Assembly: GCF_000306255.2 (NCBI RefSeq)
Contig: NZ_AKWY02000033.1
Location: 1-64,000 of the forward strand
From: Leptospira noguchii serovar Panama str. CZ214
GTDB taxonomy: Bacteria > Spirochaetota > Leptospiria > Leptospirales > Leptospiraceae
Length of the DNA stretch: 64,000 nucleotides
Reading direction: 5' to 3'
This document shows, in pieces, positions 46,206 through 62,272 of this stretch (position 1 is its first letter; each line of letters opens with the position of its first letter). The position numbers were made by a program, and so were the translations under genes. A model generated the notes under the pieces. The model saw nothing but the letters and a program-made list of their open reading frames with translations, had not been told where the DNA came from and did not search any database.

Positions 46206-46274
46206 CAATTTTTAACAGAGAAAAACATATTAAAATTCTATAAACTATCTTAGAGATGTAATTTGTAGGAACTA
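46206..46274 (+). repeat. Short dispersed repeat, copy 1 (pair with 48606)
   Basis: CAATTTTTAACAGAGAAAAA through TCTATAAACTATC to GTAATTTGTAGGAACTAC matches 48606-48675 in order at roughly three quarters of positions by eye. A shorter trace, GTAATTTATAGGAACT, stands near 4758. Confidence 0.45.
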
Positions 46275-46785
46275 CTTCGTTTTGCTATAATCATGTACGA
46301 AGAAAAAACATCAAAAATAAAAAAGGGATTTTGCGAAAATGTAAAAATCCTAACAAATTGAGCCATTCTAAAATTAGAGGATTTTTTAAGAGGGCTAAAT
46401 ATTTAACTTTTAAAACAAACTCGCAGTATTATTTTATACTTCTTTGTAGTGACAAATATGATTGTGATTTTTGCAATCACTATAAATTAAAATTTTATAG
46501 AGTCAATATATTCTTGATTTATAATAAATAAAATTTTAATTTGATCAATATTTTAAGAGTTAAATTTATCTGCAAATGTTTTCTTGAGTATGTTTGGGTT
46601 GTTTAAAAGTTATTGGCTCCTTTAAGAATTTGTTTTTATAGAAATTTTAATTTAACTTCTTATGGATCTATCATAGGCAAGTAAAATAAATTTTCTATTT
46701 GGATGTAGAATTGATGGTCCTATTGTGAACAATTTAATCAAACAAAGTGAAATACTTTAAAATATACTGGAGCTAATGAACTGAG

Positions 46786-48387
46786 ATGTTATTTTTAAAT
46801 CCATATATAAAAAATGAAGACCTGGATTTTTACAATACGGTCAAAGAATTTGCAAAAGAAAGGATTCTCCCTTCTGTGGAACAAAGGGACGAAGGTTGTA
46901 TTTGGGATAATGAACTCTGGAAAGAAATGGGTTCTATGGGATTATTAGGAATTCCTATTCCAGAAGAATACGGAGGTCAAGGAGGAAATTGTTTTCAATG
47001 TTGTCTTGCACAAGAAGCGTTTAACGCGGGTTCGTTGGACTCTGGGTTTGGGCTTTCTTGGGGAGCGCATATGATTATAGGAAGTCTTCCGATTTTATTT
47101 CAAGGAACTGAAGCTCAAAAAAATAAATATTTACTTAAGTTAGCAAGCGGAGAATGGATCGCTGGTTTGGGATTGACCGAGCCCGATTCTGGATCGGACG
47201 CCGCTGGAATGAGAACTTACGCGGAAAAGACGAAAGATGGATTTATTCTGAATGGAAGTAAAACTTTCATAACTAACGGACCGATTGGCCAAGTGTTTAT
47301 CATTATGGCAAGAACTACAAAGTCTCGTGGACCGATGGGAATTTCTGCGTTTATCGTAGAATCTAAAAACAAAGGATTCAGTGTTTCTAAAGTTCTAAAA
47401 AAGTTAGGACATAACACTTCTACAACTGCGGAACTTGTATTCGAAAATATGCATGTTCCAGATGAAAATTTATTGGGTCCTTTGCACTCTGGATTTTTAA
47501 GAATTGGAAAAGCGACTTTAGAATGGGAACGAACCGTACTTCTTGCTGCTTTGATGGGAGGAATGGAAAACATATTAGAAAGTTGTATTCGATATTCATG
47601 GCAAAGGCAACAATTTGGAAAACCAATTCTGAACTTTTTTGCAATCAAGGAAAAAATTGCGAGAATTTGGGTTTATCTATGTGCAGCAAGAAGAATGACC
47701 TACTTTGTAGCACGTAAAAAAGATTCTGAACCTAACGTAAGTTTGCCGATGGAAAGTTCTATTCTGAAAGTATTTGCTTCTGAAGTAAGTGAAGAGGTGG
47801 CTTCTGATGCGGTTCAGATTCATGGAGGAATGGGTTATATGAGAGAGGTTCCAGTAAGTCGATTTTACAGAGATGTAAAGTTGGGAACGATTGGGGGAGG
47901 AACTTCGGAAATTCAAAGAAGTATTATATCCGCGAGTTATGGAGGATACGAATCTTATCAAAAAATAATCCAAAGTATGTCCACGGAAGAAGTAAGAAAT
48001 TTTTTCGAAGAAAAAATGAAAGATGCTCCGATTGGCAAATTGATACAATCTTTAGATATTTTAATTCAGACCGTGGGAGAAAATTCAGAAAGAAAAAAAA
48101 GACAAGCCTTTGAGTTTGGATTTGCGGATCTATTGACTTTGACAACGATTTTAAAATTAAGTTTATGGGATTTAACGAAAAATGACGAGCATTATAAAAT
48201 TAACGATAAAAAAAGGGATTTTAATATACTCGTATATTATCTCACTGCCAGATATATTAAGGGAATTGTATATTTAAAGGAATTAAATGAAAGAGAAACC
48301 AAGGAATTATTGCGCGCATTTGGAAATTTAAATCCACCCGAAAAAGAAATAGAAGAGAGTATTGAATATTTAAAGGCCGGATTTTAG
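46786..48387 (+). CDS. Acyl-CoA dehydrogenase with C-terminal helical extension
   Basis: A 533-residue flavoenzyme. GLTEPDSGSDAAGM, GSKTFITNG, YSWQRQQFGKPI and IHGGMGYMREVPVSRFYRDVK are the conserved blocks in order. It takes two hydrogens from acyl-CoA, the first step of beta-oxidation, passing electrons to ETF. The usual catalytic Glu in IYEGTSEI is replaced here (TIGGGTSEI), as in family branches where the base lies on another helix. About 130 extra residues follow the core, a helical tail like that of some FadE-type proteins. It stands alone, with long repeat-rich gaps on each side. Confidence 0.92.
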   Translation: MLFLNPYIKNEDLDFYNTVKEFAKERILPSVEQRDEGCIWDNELWKEMGSMGLLGIPIPEEYGGQGGNCFQCCLAQEAFNAGSLDSGFGLSWGAHMIIGSLPILFQGTEAQKNKYLLKLASGEWIAGLGLTEPDSGSDAAGMRTYAEKTKDGFILNGSKTFITNGPIGQVFIIMARTTKSRGPMGISAFIVESKNKGFSVSKVLKKLGHNTSTTAELVFENMHVPDENLLGPLHSGFLRIGKATLEWERTVLLAALMGGMENILESCIRYSWQRQQFGKPILNFFAIKEKIARIWVYLCAARRMTYFVARKKDSEPNVSLPMESSILKVFASEVSEEVASDAVQIHGGMGYMREVPVSRFYRDVKLGTIGGGTSEIQRSIISASYGGYESYQKIIQSMSTEEVRNFFEEKMKDAPIGKLIQSLDILIQTVGENSERKKRQAFEFGFADLLTLTTILKLSLWDLTKNDEHYKINDKKRDFNILVYYLTARYIKGIVYLKELNERETKELLRAFGNLNPPEKEIEESIEYLKAGF

Positions 48388-48605
48388 ATAACGTATCATT
48401 CCGGTGTCAGTTTTTTGTATAGAGAAAAAAATATATTCATAATTTAGAATATAATTTTATGAATTATATTGAGAAAAGCTCCTAGGGTTTTACCACTTAC
48501 TGTCGCCATCTGAAACTAGGTAGATCTTACTGTAAAAATTTGATTTGTGGTAGTCTTATATTCAAAGAATATAAGTGCTCTGAAAAAATAAATGTAGAAA
48601 CACAA

Positions 48606-48675
48606 TAATTTTTACCAGAGAAACGTATTAAAAGTCTATAAATTACTTTAAGAGACGTAATTTGTGGGAACTACC
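48606..48675 (+). repeat. Short dispersed repeat, copy 2 (pair with 46206)
   Basis: It includes ATTTTTACCAGAGAAACGTA, TCTATAAATTAC and GTAATTTGTGGGAACTAC, aligned with 46206-46274. Confidence 0.45.
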
Positions 48676-48922
48676 CATTTTATGATTATTTAGAGTTATA
48701 TAATAGAATATCTGATATTTGTTCTAACAAATAGGATTTCATTCAAATAAATTTATATAACCAATTCAAATTGATTCAAGGACTTACTGATCCTTATATG
48801 GTAAAATATCTGGATTGTAACTAAATTCTATAAAATAGTTTTTTTATTTTTGTAACGATCGCAAAACAGCAATTTTATGAAAAAATTTGATTGGACTACA
48901 ATTTTATAGAGGTTTTCTTACT

Positions 48923-48985
48923 GGTTCGGACGTATAAAAATAGTATCAAAAATTAACAGTTGATTTTATAAAGATGCAGAAGTTC
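48923..48985 (+). repeat. Second short dispersed repeat family, copy 2
   Basis: GGTTCGGACGTATAAAAATA, GTATCAAAAATTAACAG and AAGATGCAGAAGTTCT match 29401-29458, and the reverse complement of 52591-52645. The piece TACGTCCGAATA also appears at 16955-16966 and near 49078. Confidence 0.45.
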
Positions 48986-49187
48986 TAGAAAATTACATTT
49001 AATTCGGAGTTATTGGCTTTTTGAGAGAGATACTATATTCTAAGTTTTAAACAAGTTCAGCATAGTATTATTTTTATACGTCCGAATAATAAGAAAAATA
49101 TTTCATTTATATAATCTCAACTTACGTAACGCTAAAAGTAAAGATTCATTTCAAAAATATAAAATAAGACAATCGGAGAAATTAAGA

Positions 49188-49637
49188 ATGTATAAAAAAG
49201 GAAAATCTTATGAAGAGATTGAAATCGGAGAAAAAGCGAGTTTTACTAAAACGATTACGGAGACTGACATTTATCTTTTTGCCGGAATTAGCGGCGATTT
49301 TAATCCACTTCACGTAAATGAGGAATATGCAAAAACCACTATATTCGGAACCAGAATTGCACACGGAGGACTTGCAGCGTCGTTACTTGCGCCTGTTCTT
49401 GGAATGAAATTGCCCGGTCTTGGAACCGTAGCCTTGGAAACTGTAACCAAGTTTCGAAAACCAGTTTATCCTGGAGACACAGTCACTTGCGCCGTAGAGG
49501 TAAAAAATAAGATTGAAAAAATGAAAATAATCCAAATGAAAATACTTTGGACCAATCAAAAAGGGGAAACGATCGGAAAAGGAGAATGTAAAGTTTTCCC
49601 CCCTGGTTTCAGTCCAGAAACAGTAAGTTATGATTAG
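49188..49637 (+). CDS. MaoC-family (R)-hydratase
   Basis: A 149-residue single hot-dog domain. ETDIYLFAGISGDFNPLHVNEEYAKTT holds the Asp and His of the hydratase site, followed by ARIAHGGLAASLL and PVYPGDTVTCAVEV. These enzymes hydrate enoyl-CoA to (R)-3-hydroxyacyl-CoA. AGGAG-like GGAG stands nine bases before ATG. A thiolase-like gene follows after 175 bases, so the two may act on related acyl-CoAs. Confidence 0.92.
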   Translation: MYKKGKSYEEIEIGEKASFTKTITETDIYLFAGISGDFNPLHVNEEYAKTTIFGTRIAHGGLAASLLAPVLGMKLPGLGTVALETVTKFRKPVYPGDTVTCAVEVKNKIEKMKIIQMKILWTNQKGETIGKGECKVFPPGFSPETVSYD

Positions 49638-49811
49638 AGATGATCGTATTAAAAATTTTCGATTTATTTTTAAACATTATATAAGATATTACTTAGCACT
49701 ATAAAATAGAATATCTAAAATTCTAAATACATTTTAAACTTTATAATGTTTTGATATAAATATAGATGTTTTTAAACCTATTTTAAGAAATAAAATTTAA
49801 AAGGTAAATCT

Positions 49812-51335
49812 ATGAATCCTGTTGTATTAGGAGTAAGCGATTCGATAGCGTCCGACTTTCCAGGGGAATATAAAGAATGGACTGGGGAAAAAAAAGTATT
49901 AGAACATTATAAAAAATCAATATCAGATCTTTTAGAGTTTTTAGAAATGAAACCGGAAACTCTTAAAGAAATTCTCACCGATTTTATAAGTATAGAACCG
50001 GCGTCTTTGGAAAAAACTGGATACGGACATAGTGCGCGGATCGCAAATGAACTCGGTTATACAGGATTTCGTTCTCATCTTATAGATTTAGGAGGAGCTA
50101 GTGTTACAGGCGCTCTGGGACAAGCGAAAACAATTCTTCAATCTGATCCGGAGGCAGTGGTATTAATTGCGGCTGCAGACGTTCCAAAATCCTCATTTAA
50201 ACAAGTATCCGATCTAAAACGTTTAAACGAAACAGTATGTCATCCGTTATACGAGCTTAATTATGGAGCAACCTTGATTTCTATGTACGGGCTTTTGATG
50301 AAAAGGATGATGTATGAAAATAACATTACTCAAAAAGATCTCGAAGAAATTACAAAAAAATTTAGAGCGAACGCTATTATAAATTCTAGAGCGAGTGTAT
50401 ACGGACAAGAAATCACAGAAAAACAAATTACTAGAAACGTTGTCGATCCATATTCAGCACCTATGATTGCAGTTGTAACCGATCATGGATTTGCCACTTT
50501 GTTAGTATCCGAAAAAAAAGCAAAAAAATTACAGATTCAGGGAAAGATCAGAAAAGAAATCACCCCAATGTATTTGATTGGAACTGGGCAAGCAGTACAT
50601 TCAGAATACTTTATATTTAAAGGAGGTTTTGACACACCTGCCGGAAGAGCAGGGGATCTGGCTTTTTCCTCCGCTGGAATTGAAAGAGAGGAAATTGATT
50701 ACGCTTGGATTTATGACTGTTTTACCGGAATGGTAATTCTTCAATCGTCTGAATACTTCGGAATTTCCAAAAAGGAAGTTTCAGAAAATCTAAAAAACGG
50801 AATTATAAAATTCAAAAATGGTAAAACAATTCGGATTAATCAAATGGGGGGAATTTTAAATTATCAGGCTGCTATGTCTATTTCGGCGGCGACAGGTTTG
50901 GTAGATGTAGCGGCGCATTACGGATTGTATTCTAAAGTAGCGCCTAACGTTTTAATTACACGTCCTGGAAAAACTTTATTGGGAGGAAACGGAGGAATTG
51001 ACAGTATTAACTCGGTAGCAATTTTCTCATCCGAACCTTCTAAGTTAAAACCGAAAAAGATAAAAACAAAACTGCTTTTTTTAAATCAAAACTGGGCAAA
51101 TGACAATGAAATCGGAACGCTTTATTCTTCTACGACTGTAAATTTAAATCCAGGATTTATTACAAAAACACCTTATTCATTAGCACTCGTAAAAATGAAA
51201 CGGGGTCGTTATGTAATGGTAAATGTATTCAATTCAAAAGGAGAACTTTTAAAAACGGATCAAGGCCTTCGGTTTGATTCTTCGAAATTAAAAATCCAAA
51301 ATGAAAACGGCATTTTGAAAGGAATTTTAGTATAA
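49812..51335 (+). CDS. Thiolase-like protein without the catalytic Cys, with C-terminal beta domain
   Basis: A 507-residue protein with the thiolase fold: YGHSARIANELGY, LIDLGGASVTGALGQAKTIL, VVLIAAADVP, YDCFTGMVILQSSEYFG and LGGNGGIDS. The segment that normally carries the nucleophile (AACASG) reads LGGASVTG, and the HPxGASG base is replaced by NYQAAMSIS, so thiolytic activity is unlikely. About 95 C-terminal residues (LNQNWANDNEIGTLYSSTTV onward) form a beta-rich, OB-like module as in proteins that pair a thiolase fold with an acyl-CoA-binding domain. It may bind acyl-CoA for the MaoC protein. AAAAGG stands upstream of ATG. Confidence 0.75.
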   Translation: MNPVVLGVSDSIASDFPGEYKEWTGEKKVLEHYKKSISDLLEFLEMKPETLKEILTDFISIEPASLEKTGYGHSARIANELGYTGFRSHLIDLGGASVTGALGQAKTILQSDPEAVVLIAAADVPKSSFKQVSDLKRLNETVCHPLYELNYGATLISMYGLLMKRMMYENNITQKDLEEITKKFRANAIINSRASVYGQEITEKQITRNVVDPYSAPMIAVVTDHGFATLLVSEKKAKKLQIQGKIRKEITPMYLIGTGQAVHSEYFIFKGGFDTPAGRAGDLAFSSAGIEREEIDYAWIYDCFTGMVILQSSEYFGISKKEVSENLKNGIIKFKNGKTIRINQMGGILNYQAAMSISAATGLVDVAAHYGLYSKVAPNVLITRPGKTLLGGNGGIDSINSVAIFSSEPSKLKPKKIKTKLLFLNQNWANDNEIGTLYSSTTVNLNPGFITKTPYSLALVKMKRGRYVMVNVFNSKGELLKTDQGLRFDSSKLKIQNENGILKGILV

Positions 51336-51354
51336 GCTGAAAGAAATTTTTAAA

Positions 51355-51711
51355 ATGATCAGTCAGACATCTTCCAAGACTTCGCAAAATTTAGAATTGG
51401 ATCGATTTATGCACATAAAGGCTGAGAATGTTCGAACCGGGCAAGTTCGGGTTTTTAACGGTTCCGACTTAATTTTGGTTCCTGATTCTTCCCATGAAAA
51501 AGAAGGAACTATGTTTCTTCACGGAAGAAAGGTTGAAAATTGTCTCAATCTTAGAAAATATTCTACTTTTTTTGTAGTTGCAGATTTTGTCTCTAAAACA
51601 GGATTTCCGGATAAAATTAAGTTACAGGAAATCGGACCGGATGGGTCTGTTTTTGAAATTTCTGAAAGTAAAATAGATTGTTACCGGGTTATGGGAATAT
51701 TTTTAGAATAG
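51355..51711 (+). CDS. Hypothetical protein, 118 residues
   Basis: I do not recognise this protein. It is soluble, probably beta-rich (VRVFNGSDLILVPD, TFFVVADFVSKTG, IKLQEIGPDGSVFEI), and starts 20 bases after the thiolase-like gene, so it is in the same transcript. There is no signal peptide or cysteine motif. Confidence 0.55.
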   Translation: MISQTSSKTSQNLELDRFMHIKAENVRTGQVRVFNGSDLILVPDSSHEKEGTMFLHGRKVENCLNLRKYSTFFVVADFVSKTGFPDKIKLQEIGPDGSVFEISESKIDCYRVMGIFLE

Positions 51712-51789
51712 AAATTACTTTCTGCTGGATTTGAACTCCTATAAAAATAGAATCCGTAATGAGACATTCTTTCCTAGGGGAATTTAATC

Positions 51790-52017
51790 ATGGTCCAAAA
51801 GAAGAAGACCAAAGTTCAAAAAACTACGTCTAAAAAAAGTAAAGGCTCTGTAAATTCTTCGATTACAAAAAACGATATTCGACTTACTGATATGTTGGAT
51901 CTTGCCGCAGAAGAGTTCGTAAAAACGATTGAAATTATGGCAAAGCTGACTTCCGGAAATAGGACGAAGTTAAAAAATTCTATTAAAACTGCAGCTAAGA
52001 ATATTCTAAAAGATTGA
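51790..52017 (+). CDS. Small basic protein, 75 residues
   Basis: The first 27 residues are Lys/Ser/Thr-rich (MVQKKKTKVQKTTSKKSKGS), followed by a helical part (DMLDLAAEEFVKTIEIMAKL). AGGGG stands ten bases before the ATG. The basic tail plus amphipathic helix suggests a nucleic acid-, membrane- or granule-binding protein; I know no family for it. It may be last in the run from the thiolase-like gene. Confidence 0.5.
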   Translation: MVQKKKTKVQKTTSKKSKGSVNSSITKNDIRLTDMLDLAAEEFVKTIEIMAKLTSGNRTKLKNSIKTAAKNILKD

Positions 52018-52152
52018 TAAATAATTTTTTAAACGATTCGTTTTCTAATTCAGTCAATTTTTTTCCAAAAAGTCAAAGCGCTTTATAAAACTTTGGAAAA
52101 AAATTTCCAAAATTGATTCGATTTTTTAAAAGAATTGTAGTCAACTATAAGT

Positions 52153-52269
52153 ATGGAAAACTTATTTCTGATCACTCTACTATTCTTAATTTTATTTGAG
52201 CAGTATAAAACCAGGGTTTCCCGGGAAAAAGTTCCGATTCGTGCTTTAAAACAGTACGTCCATCGTTAA
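52153..52269 (+). CDS. Possible 38-residue membrane peptide
   Basis: The frame runs from ATG 52153 to TAA 52267-52269, with MENLFLITLLFLILFEQYKT as one membrane helix and a basic tail (RVSREKVPIRALKQYVHR). A clear terminator follows 19 bases after the stop, which favours a transcribed unit ending here. No convincing ribosome site is seen, so this is a candidate only. Confidence 0.35.
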   Translation: MENLFLITLLFLILFEQYKTRVSREKVPIRALKQYVHR

Positions 52270-52288
52270 CATTCAATTCTTGATAGAG

Positions 52289-52320
52289 ACCGGGAAATTC
52301 CCGGTTTACTATTTTTATTT
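52289..52320 (+). terminator. Rho-independent terminator
   Basis: ACCGGGAA (52289-52296) and TTCCCGGT (52298-52305) form a strong GC-rich stem with a minimal loop, followed by an interrupted T run. Confidence 0.65.
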
Positions 52321-52688
52321 CATTTTAAACTAACATCAATTTGATGTACGAATTTATGGTTCGTTTTGTTATAAAAAAAATTGGATGTAGTAACTCTTTC
52401 ATAGAATCAAAAATGAATATTAAAGATGTTGAAAAATAATTTTCTTCTTTTTCATTACTCAGAGCTATAAGAATACTTCAAAATCTCTTCCTAAACTTTT
52501 CTGAAAAATTCATCAACGGCGGATGAAACTGTTTCTATGGAAACTACATTTTAAAGTCTTTGATTTGGTAAAAATAATAATGTCTGTTGCAGAAGTTGTA
52601 TAACAGAATACCGTTAATTTTTGGTACTATTTTCATATTTTAGAGAGTTGAAACATTCCCATTCTATTGAAATCTTGTCTTAAGTGCT
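52321..52688. other. Gene-free stretch with a repeat copy
   Basis: Apart from the reverse-oriented short repeat at 52591-52645 I see no feature. ATGAAACTGTTTCTATGGAA near 52525 is a weak trace of the 100-bp palindromic family. Confidence 0.4.
52591..52645 (-). repeat. Second short dispersed repeat family, copy 3, inverted
   Basis: AGAAGTTGTATAACAGAATA then CCGTTAATTTTTGGTACTAT is the reverse complement of the pattern at 29401 and 48923. Confidence 0.4.
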
Positions 52689-52943
52689 ATGTATAAAAAA
52701 CCAATGACTCCTATTCGAGCTGTGGAGACTTTCATTCTCTGCAAGAAAAAACAAGAATCGGTTTTGGAAGAAGTGATTTTAGTTTTAGATTCTTTTCAAT
52801 CTTGGAACGAGATCGAACTTACTGGTCTTCTCAATGCTTCTTTTTATTTTCCTGAAATATTAAACGAAATTAGATCTGAACAAGCAATTAGATCTCTTTT
52901 AGAAAAATTTAAACAAAGGATTGTAGAGATTCCCATTCGATGA
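52689..52943 (+). CDS. Hypothetical protein, 84 residues, coupled to the SUFU gene
   Basis: I do not recognise the family. The protein is helical (VLEEVILVLDSFQSW, EQAIRSLLEKFKQRI) and ends at a TGA that overlaps the ATG of the SUFU gene (ATGA). The coupling implies both products are made at similar levels and may bind each other. There is no signal peptide. Confidence 0.6.
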   Translation: MYKKPMTPIRAVETFILCKKKQESVLEEVILVLDSFQSWNEIELTGLLNASFYFPEILNEIRSEQAIRSLLEKFKQRIVEIPIR

Positions 52944-54064
52944 CTTCCTTTGCAGAACCTAAAGTAATTTACCAAGAAGCCAATCCGTACGGAACGTTTA
53001 CCGCGTATTTAGAAGACGACGGAAGAACCGTTTATCTTTATCTTCAAGCGGAACAAAATCCCGAATTTGGAATCAAATCCGTGTGGGTTTGTAATCGAGC
53101 AGAAGCTCCCGAAAAAAGAAGTATTGAAGATCTTTCTAACGGTTTGGCTCCGATTCTTCTTCGCACAGAAGTAAACGAATCAAAACCACACCCTGCTTTA
53201 GAAGAAAAGGACCTTTATTTTATTTGGACGGAAGAAGGGGATGGAGTTGCTCTTTTTTACAAAGAAAACTTGATCGCCTTTCTTCCTCCTTGGTCTGGAA
53301 TCAAGGGGTTTCATGGATATTCTATTCATGCCAAAGTAGAAGCGCTTACTGCATATCCTTTGGGCAATTCGGAGTTTGGAATAATTCCGGACCGTGTCAA
53401 TGTTTCTAGAAATTTTTGGGAAGTTCGTTCTAAATCAGGGACGTGGAAGGAAATTCAGGAAAGAAGGCTTTTTTTCTTGGAATCTATATTCGGAAAACAT
53501 GATAAATACTGGTCTGCAGACGGAGGAAAATATCCTCAATTAGGAATAGCACGTTTTCGATCGGAAAAATATCCAGAAATTCTAATATATTCTACGATAG
53601 GAATGAGCGCTCAAAATATGCCCACTGTGGAACTCTTTCATAAGGATTATGAGAACTACTCAAGAATTGAACTGATTTTTGCGGTTAAAATTGGTTCTGA
53701 AGGATTGGAAAGATCAGAATCTTGGGTTCCACATTTACTTGGAGAATTGATTCGTTTTCCTTGGAATATGGCTAAGTGGTTTGGGCATGGACATACAATC
53801 ACCATGTCTAGAAAAGATCCAGAGGCACTTTATTTGAATTTTACTTCCATTCTTTTTAGAGATTTTACCACTTTTGCAAATACGCCCGATTTAACGGAGT
53901 TTGTTTCCGAAAACGGAAAACGGGTTCGGTTTTTAACCTTATTACCGTTATCCGAAGAAGAAAAAGAATATGCGCAAAAAGACGGAATTCAATCTTTCGA
54001 ACGTATATGGAACGAAAAAAGATTCCCTTGGTATCACGACTCCGAAAGACAATCCTTAATATAA
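52940..54064 (+). CDS. Suppressor-of-fused (SUFU) domain protein
   Basis: A 374-residue protein. The second half is a SUFU domain, seen in MPTVELFHKDYENYSRIELIF, SWVPHLLGELIRFPWNMAKW and GHGHTI to FLTLLPLSEEEKEYAQKDG. In bacteria this domain is common in immunity proteins of polymorphic toxins and in uncharacterised proteins. The N-terminal half (YGTFTAYLEDDGRTVYLYLQ) is a separate beta-rich module. It is coupled to an 84-residue protein upstream. I see no toxin gene nearby, so the role is open. Confidence 0.85.
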   Translation: MTSFAEPKVIYQEANPYGTFTAYLEDDGRTVYLYLQAEQNPEFGIKSVWVCNRAEAPEKRSIEDLSNGLAPILLRTEVNESKPHPALEEKDLYFIWTEEGDGVALFYKENLIAFLPPWSGIKGFHGYSIHAKVEALTAYPLGNSEFGIIPDRVNVSRNFWEVRSKSGTWKEIQERRLFFLESIFGKHDKYWSADGGKYPQLGIARFRSEKYPEILIYSTIGMSAQNMPTVELFHKDYENYSRIELIFAVKIGSEGLERSESWVPHLLGELIRFPWNMAKWFGHGHTITMSRKDPEALYLNFTSILFRDFTTFANTPDLTEFVSENGKRVRFLTLLPLSEEEKEYAQKDGIQSFERIWNEKRFPWYHDSERQSLI

Positions 54065-54187
54065 AATAGGAATTGTCTCTAACTCGATAACAAGAAGCTA
54101 ACTTTATCATTTTCAAAAAGTATGATTGTTTTAGGATTTAAAGTTATGGTACTTAAGTTATTTAAAGCAAAGTTTTTGATGAAGTAA

Positions 54188-54268
54188 AAATGAAACTCAT
54201 CTGTTTTTATGATCGTTTAAATGAATTAAAGTCGCTTTGTTCTTTATGAATCGTTTTGTTGTATAGGT
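54188..54268 (-). repeat. Degenerate copy of the 100-bp palindromic repeat
   Basis: AAAATGAAACTCATCTGTTT, TTATGATCGTTTAAATG and AAAGTCGCTTTGTTC follow the order of the inner part of copies C to E, but the ends are worn. Confidence 0.4.
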
Positions 54269-54274
54269 TATAAA

Positions 54275-54961
54275 ATGATTTTTTTAGAAGAAATGATACT
54301 TTCTATCAGACGTTACACCACTCATTCAGCATTTTTATTGGCTTTAGTTTGTACGACTTGTATATGGATTACACTTCCTTTATCTATTTTATCGGAAAGT
54401 ACAGAGACACAAGTACGCGAAAAGATCTGGCAAGAGATTTATAATCAAGATTTTCATTCTTCTAAAAGATTAGTTCAACTTGAACTTGCTAAAAGTGGTA
54501 AAAATGAGACGATTTCTTTGTTATCTTTTCTTGAAATTTCTTTAAACGGGCTTCAGAGACACAAACAAGCGAATGATGTTCGTAAAAAAATCTTATCTAT
54601 ATGGGAAACTAAGTATAAGAAAACCTTTGTAGAAGAAAATTATCCGATCAATCTTTCTACTTGGGCTAGGATGATAATCGTAAAACCGGATATTATGTTA
54701 GTTGGAGCCGAATATTTTATACCTTACCCCATCAATTCAAACAAAGACGGATTTTATTATCATAAATTTACCTTGTACAACCGTTTCTCAAAGAAGCCAA
54801 CTCGGTTCTTTAAATTAGAAAAATCATCCACAACCAATCAAGAATATTGTCTTTATGAGATCAATTCGGATGGAGAATCTAAACAAATTAAGAATTACGG
54901 TAATACTTTACCCGAGATGAAGGATGAGATGAGCTTTTTAATGGAATTTTTAAGTATTTAA
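54275..54961 (+). CDS. Exported hypothetical protein, 228 residues
   Basis: A signal peptide or anchor (SAFLLALVCTTCIWITLPLS) follows a short basic start; ATG 54293 (MILSIRRYTTH) is an equally good start to 54275. The mature part is helical first (VREKIWQEIYNQDFHSSKRL) and then beta-rich (IMLVGAEYFIPYP, FYYHKFTLYNRFSKKPTRFF). I recognise no family. A strong terminator follows after about 40 bases. Confidence 0.6.
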   Translation: MIFLEEMILSIRRYTTHSAFLLALVCTTCIWITLPLSILSESTETQVREKIWQEIYNQDFHSSKRLVQLELAKSGKNETISLLSFLEISLNGLQRHKQANDVRKKILSIWETKYKKTFVEENYPINLSTWARMIIVKPDIMLVGAEYFIPYPINSNKDGFYYHKFTLYNRFSKKPTRFFKLEKSSTTNQEYCLYEINSDGESKQIKNYGNTLPEMKDEMSFLMEFLSI

Positions 54962-54997
54962 GAGTAATTGATAAGCGAAAACGTGTATTTAAAAAGA

Positions 54998-55023
54998 AAA
55001 ACCCGCTTCTCAAAGCGGGTTTT
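54998..55023. terminator. Bidirectional terminator
   Basis: AAAACCCGCTT and AAGCGGGTTTT form a perfect 11-bp stem with loop CTCA. A and T runs on both sides make it work for the plus-strand gene ending at 54961 and for the minus-strand peptide gene ending at 55070. Confidence 0.85.
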
Positions 55024-55069
55024 AAAATTTCATCCCTTCTTTAGAATGAAAATGTGTTGCTAGATTTAC

Positions 55070-55167
<98 letters not shown>

Positions 55168-55216
55168 ATTCCTCCGTGTTACTAACGTTGAGTTTTAAGT
55201 AATCTTAAAGCTTAAC

Positions 55217-55250
<34 letters not shown>

Positions 55251-55303
55251 AAAAATGTAAAGTGTTTTAATATTTTTTTACATTTTTTTTTAATTTATTT
55301 ATC

Positions 55304-60121
<4,818 letters not shown>

Positions 60122-60189
60122 GAATAAGATCCTTCAGTGAGTCGATTGGATCTATATTTGGAAAATTATCTCTGTCGAAAAGAAGAAAT

Positions 60190-62272
<2,083 letters not shown>

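Larger units (their letters stand above)
45989..46785. other. Gene-free stretch with two repeats
   Basis: About 800 bases without a supported gene. They contain the palindromic repeat (46050-46143) and a short repeat (46206-46274) shared with 48606-48675. A 66-codon open frame at 46331-46531 looks like chance. Confidence 0.5.
48388..49187. other. Gene-free stretch with repeats
   Basis: About 800 bases. 48606-48675 matches the repeat at 46206, and 48923-48985 matches the repeat at 29401. I see no credible gene. The MaoC promoter should be near its 3' end. Confidence 0.5.

Noticed and set aside
46023..46208. 61-codon open frame on the minus strand
   Set aside because: Built from the palindromic repeat copy E (LLKNFIVTINKATS is the translated repeat), as also in other copies.
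46331..46531. 66-codon open frame on the plus strand
   Set aside because: AT-rich, Lys/Phe/Tyr-biased composition and no start signal; not recognisable as a protein.
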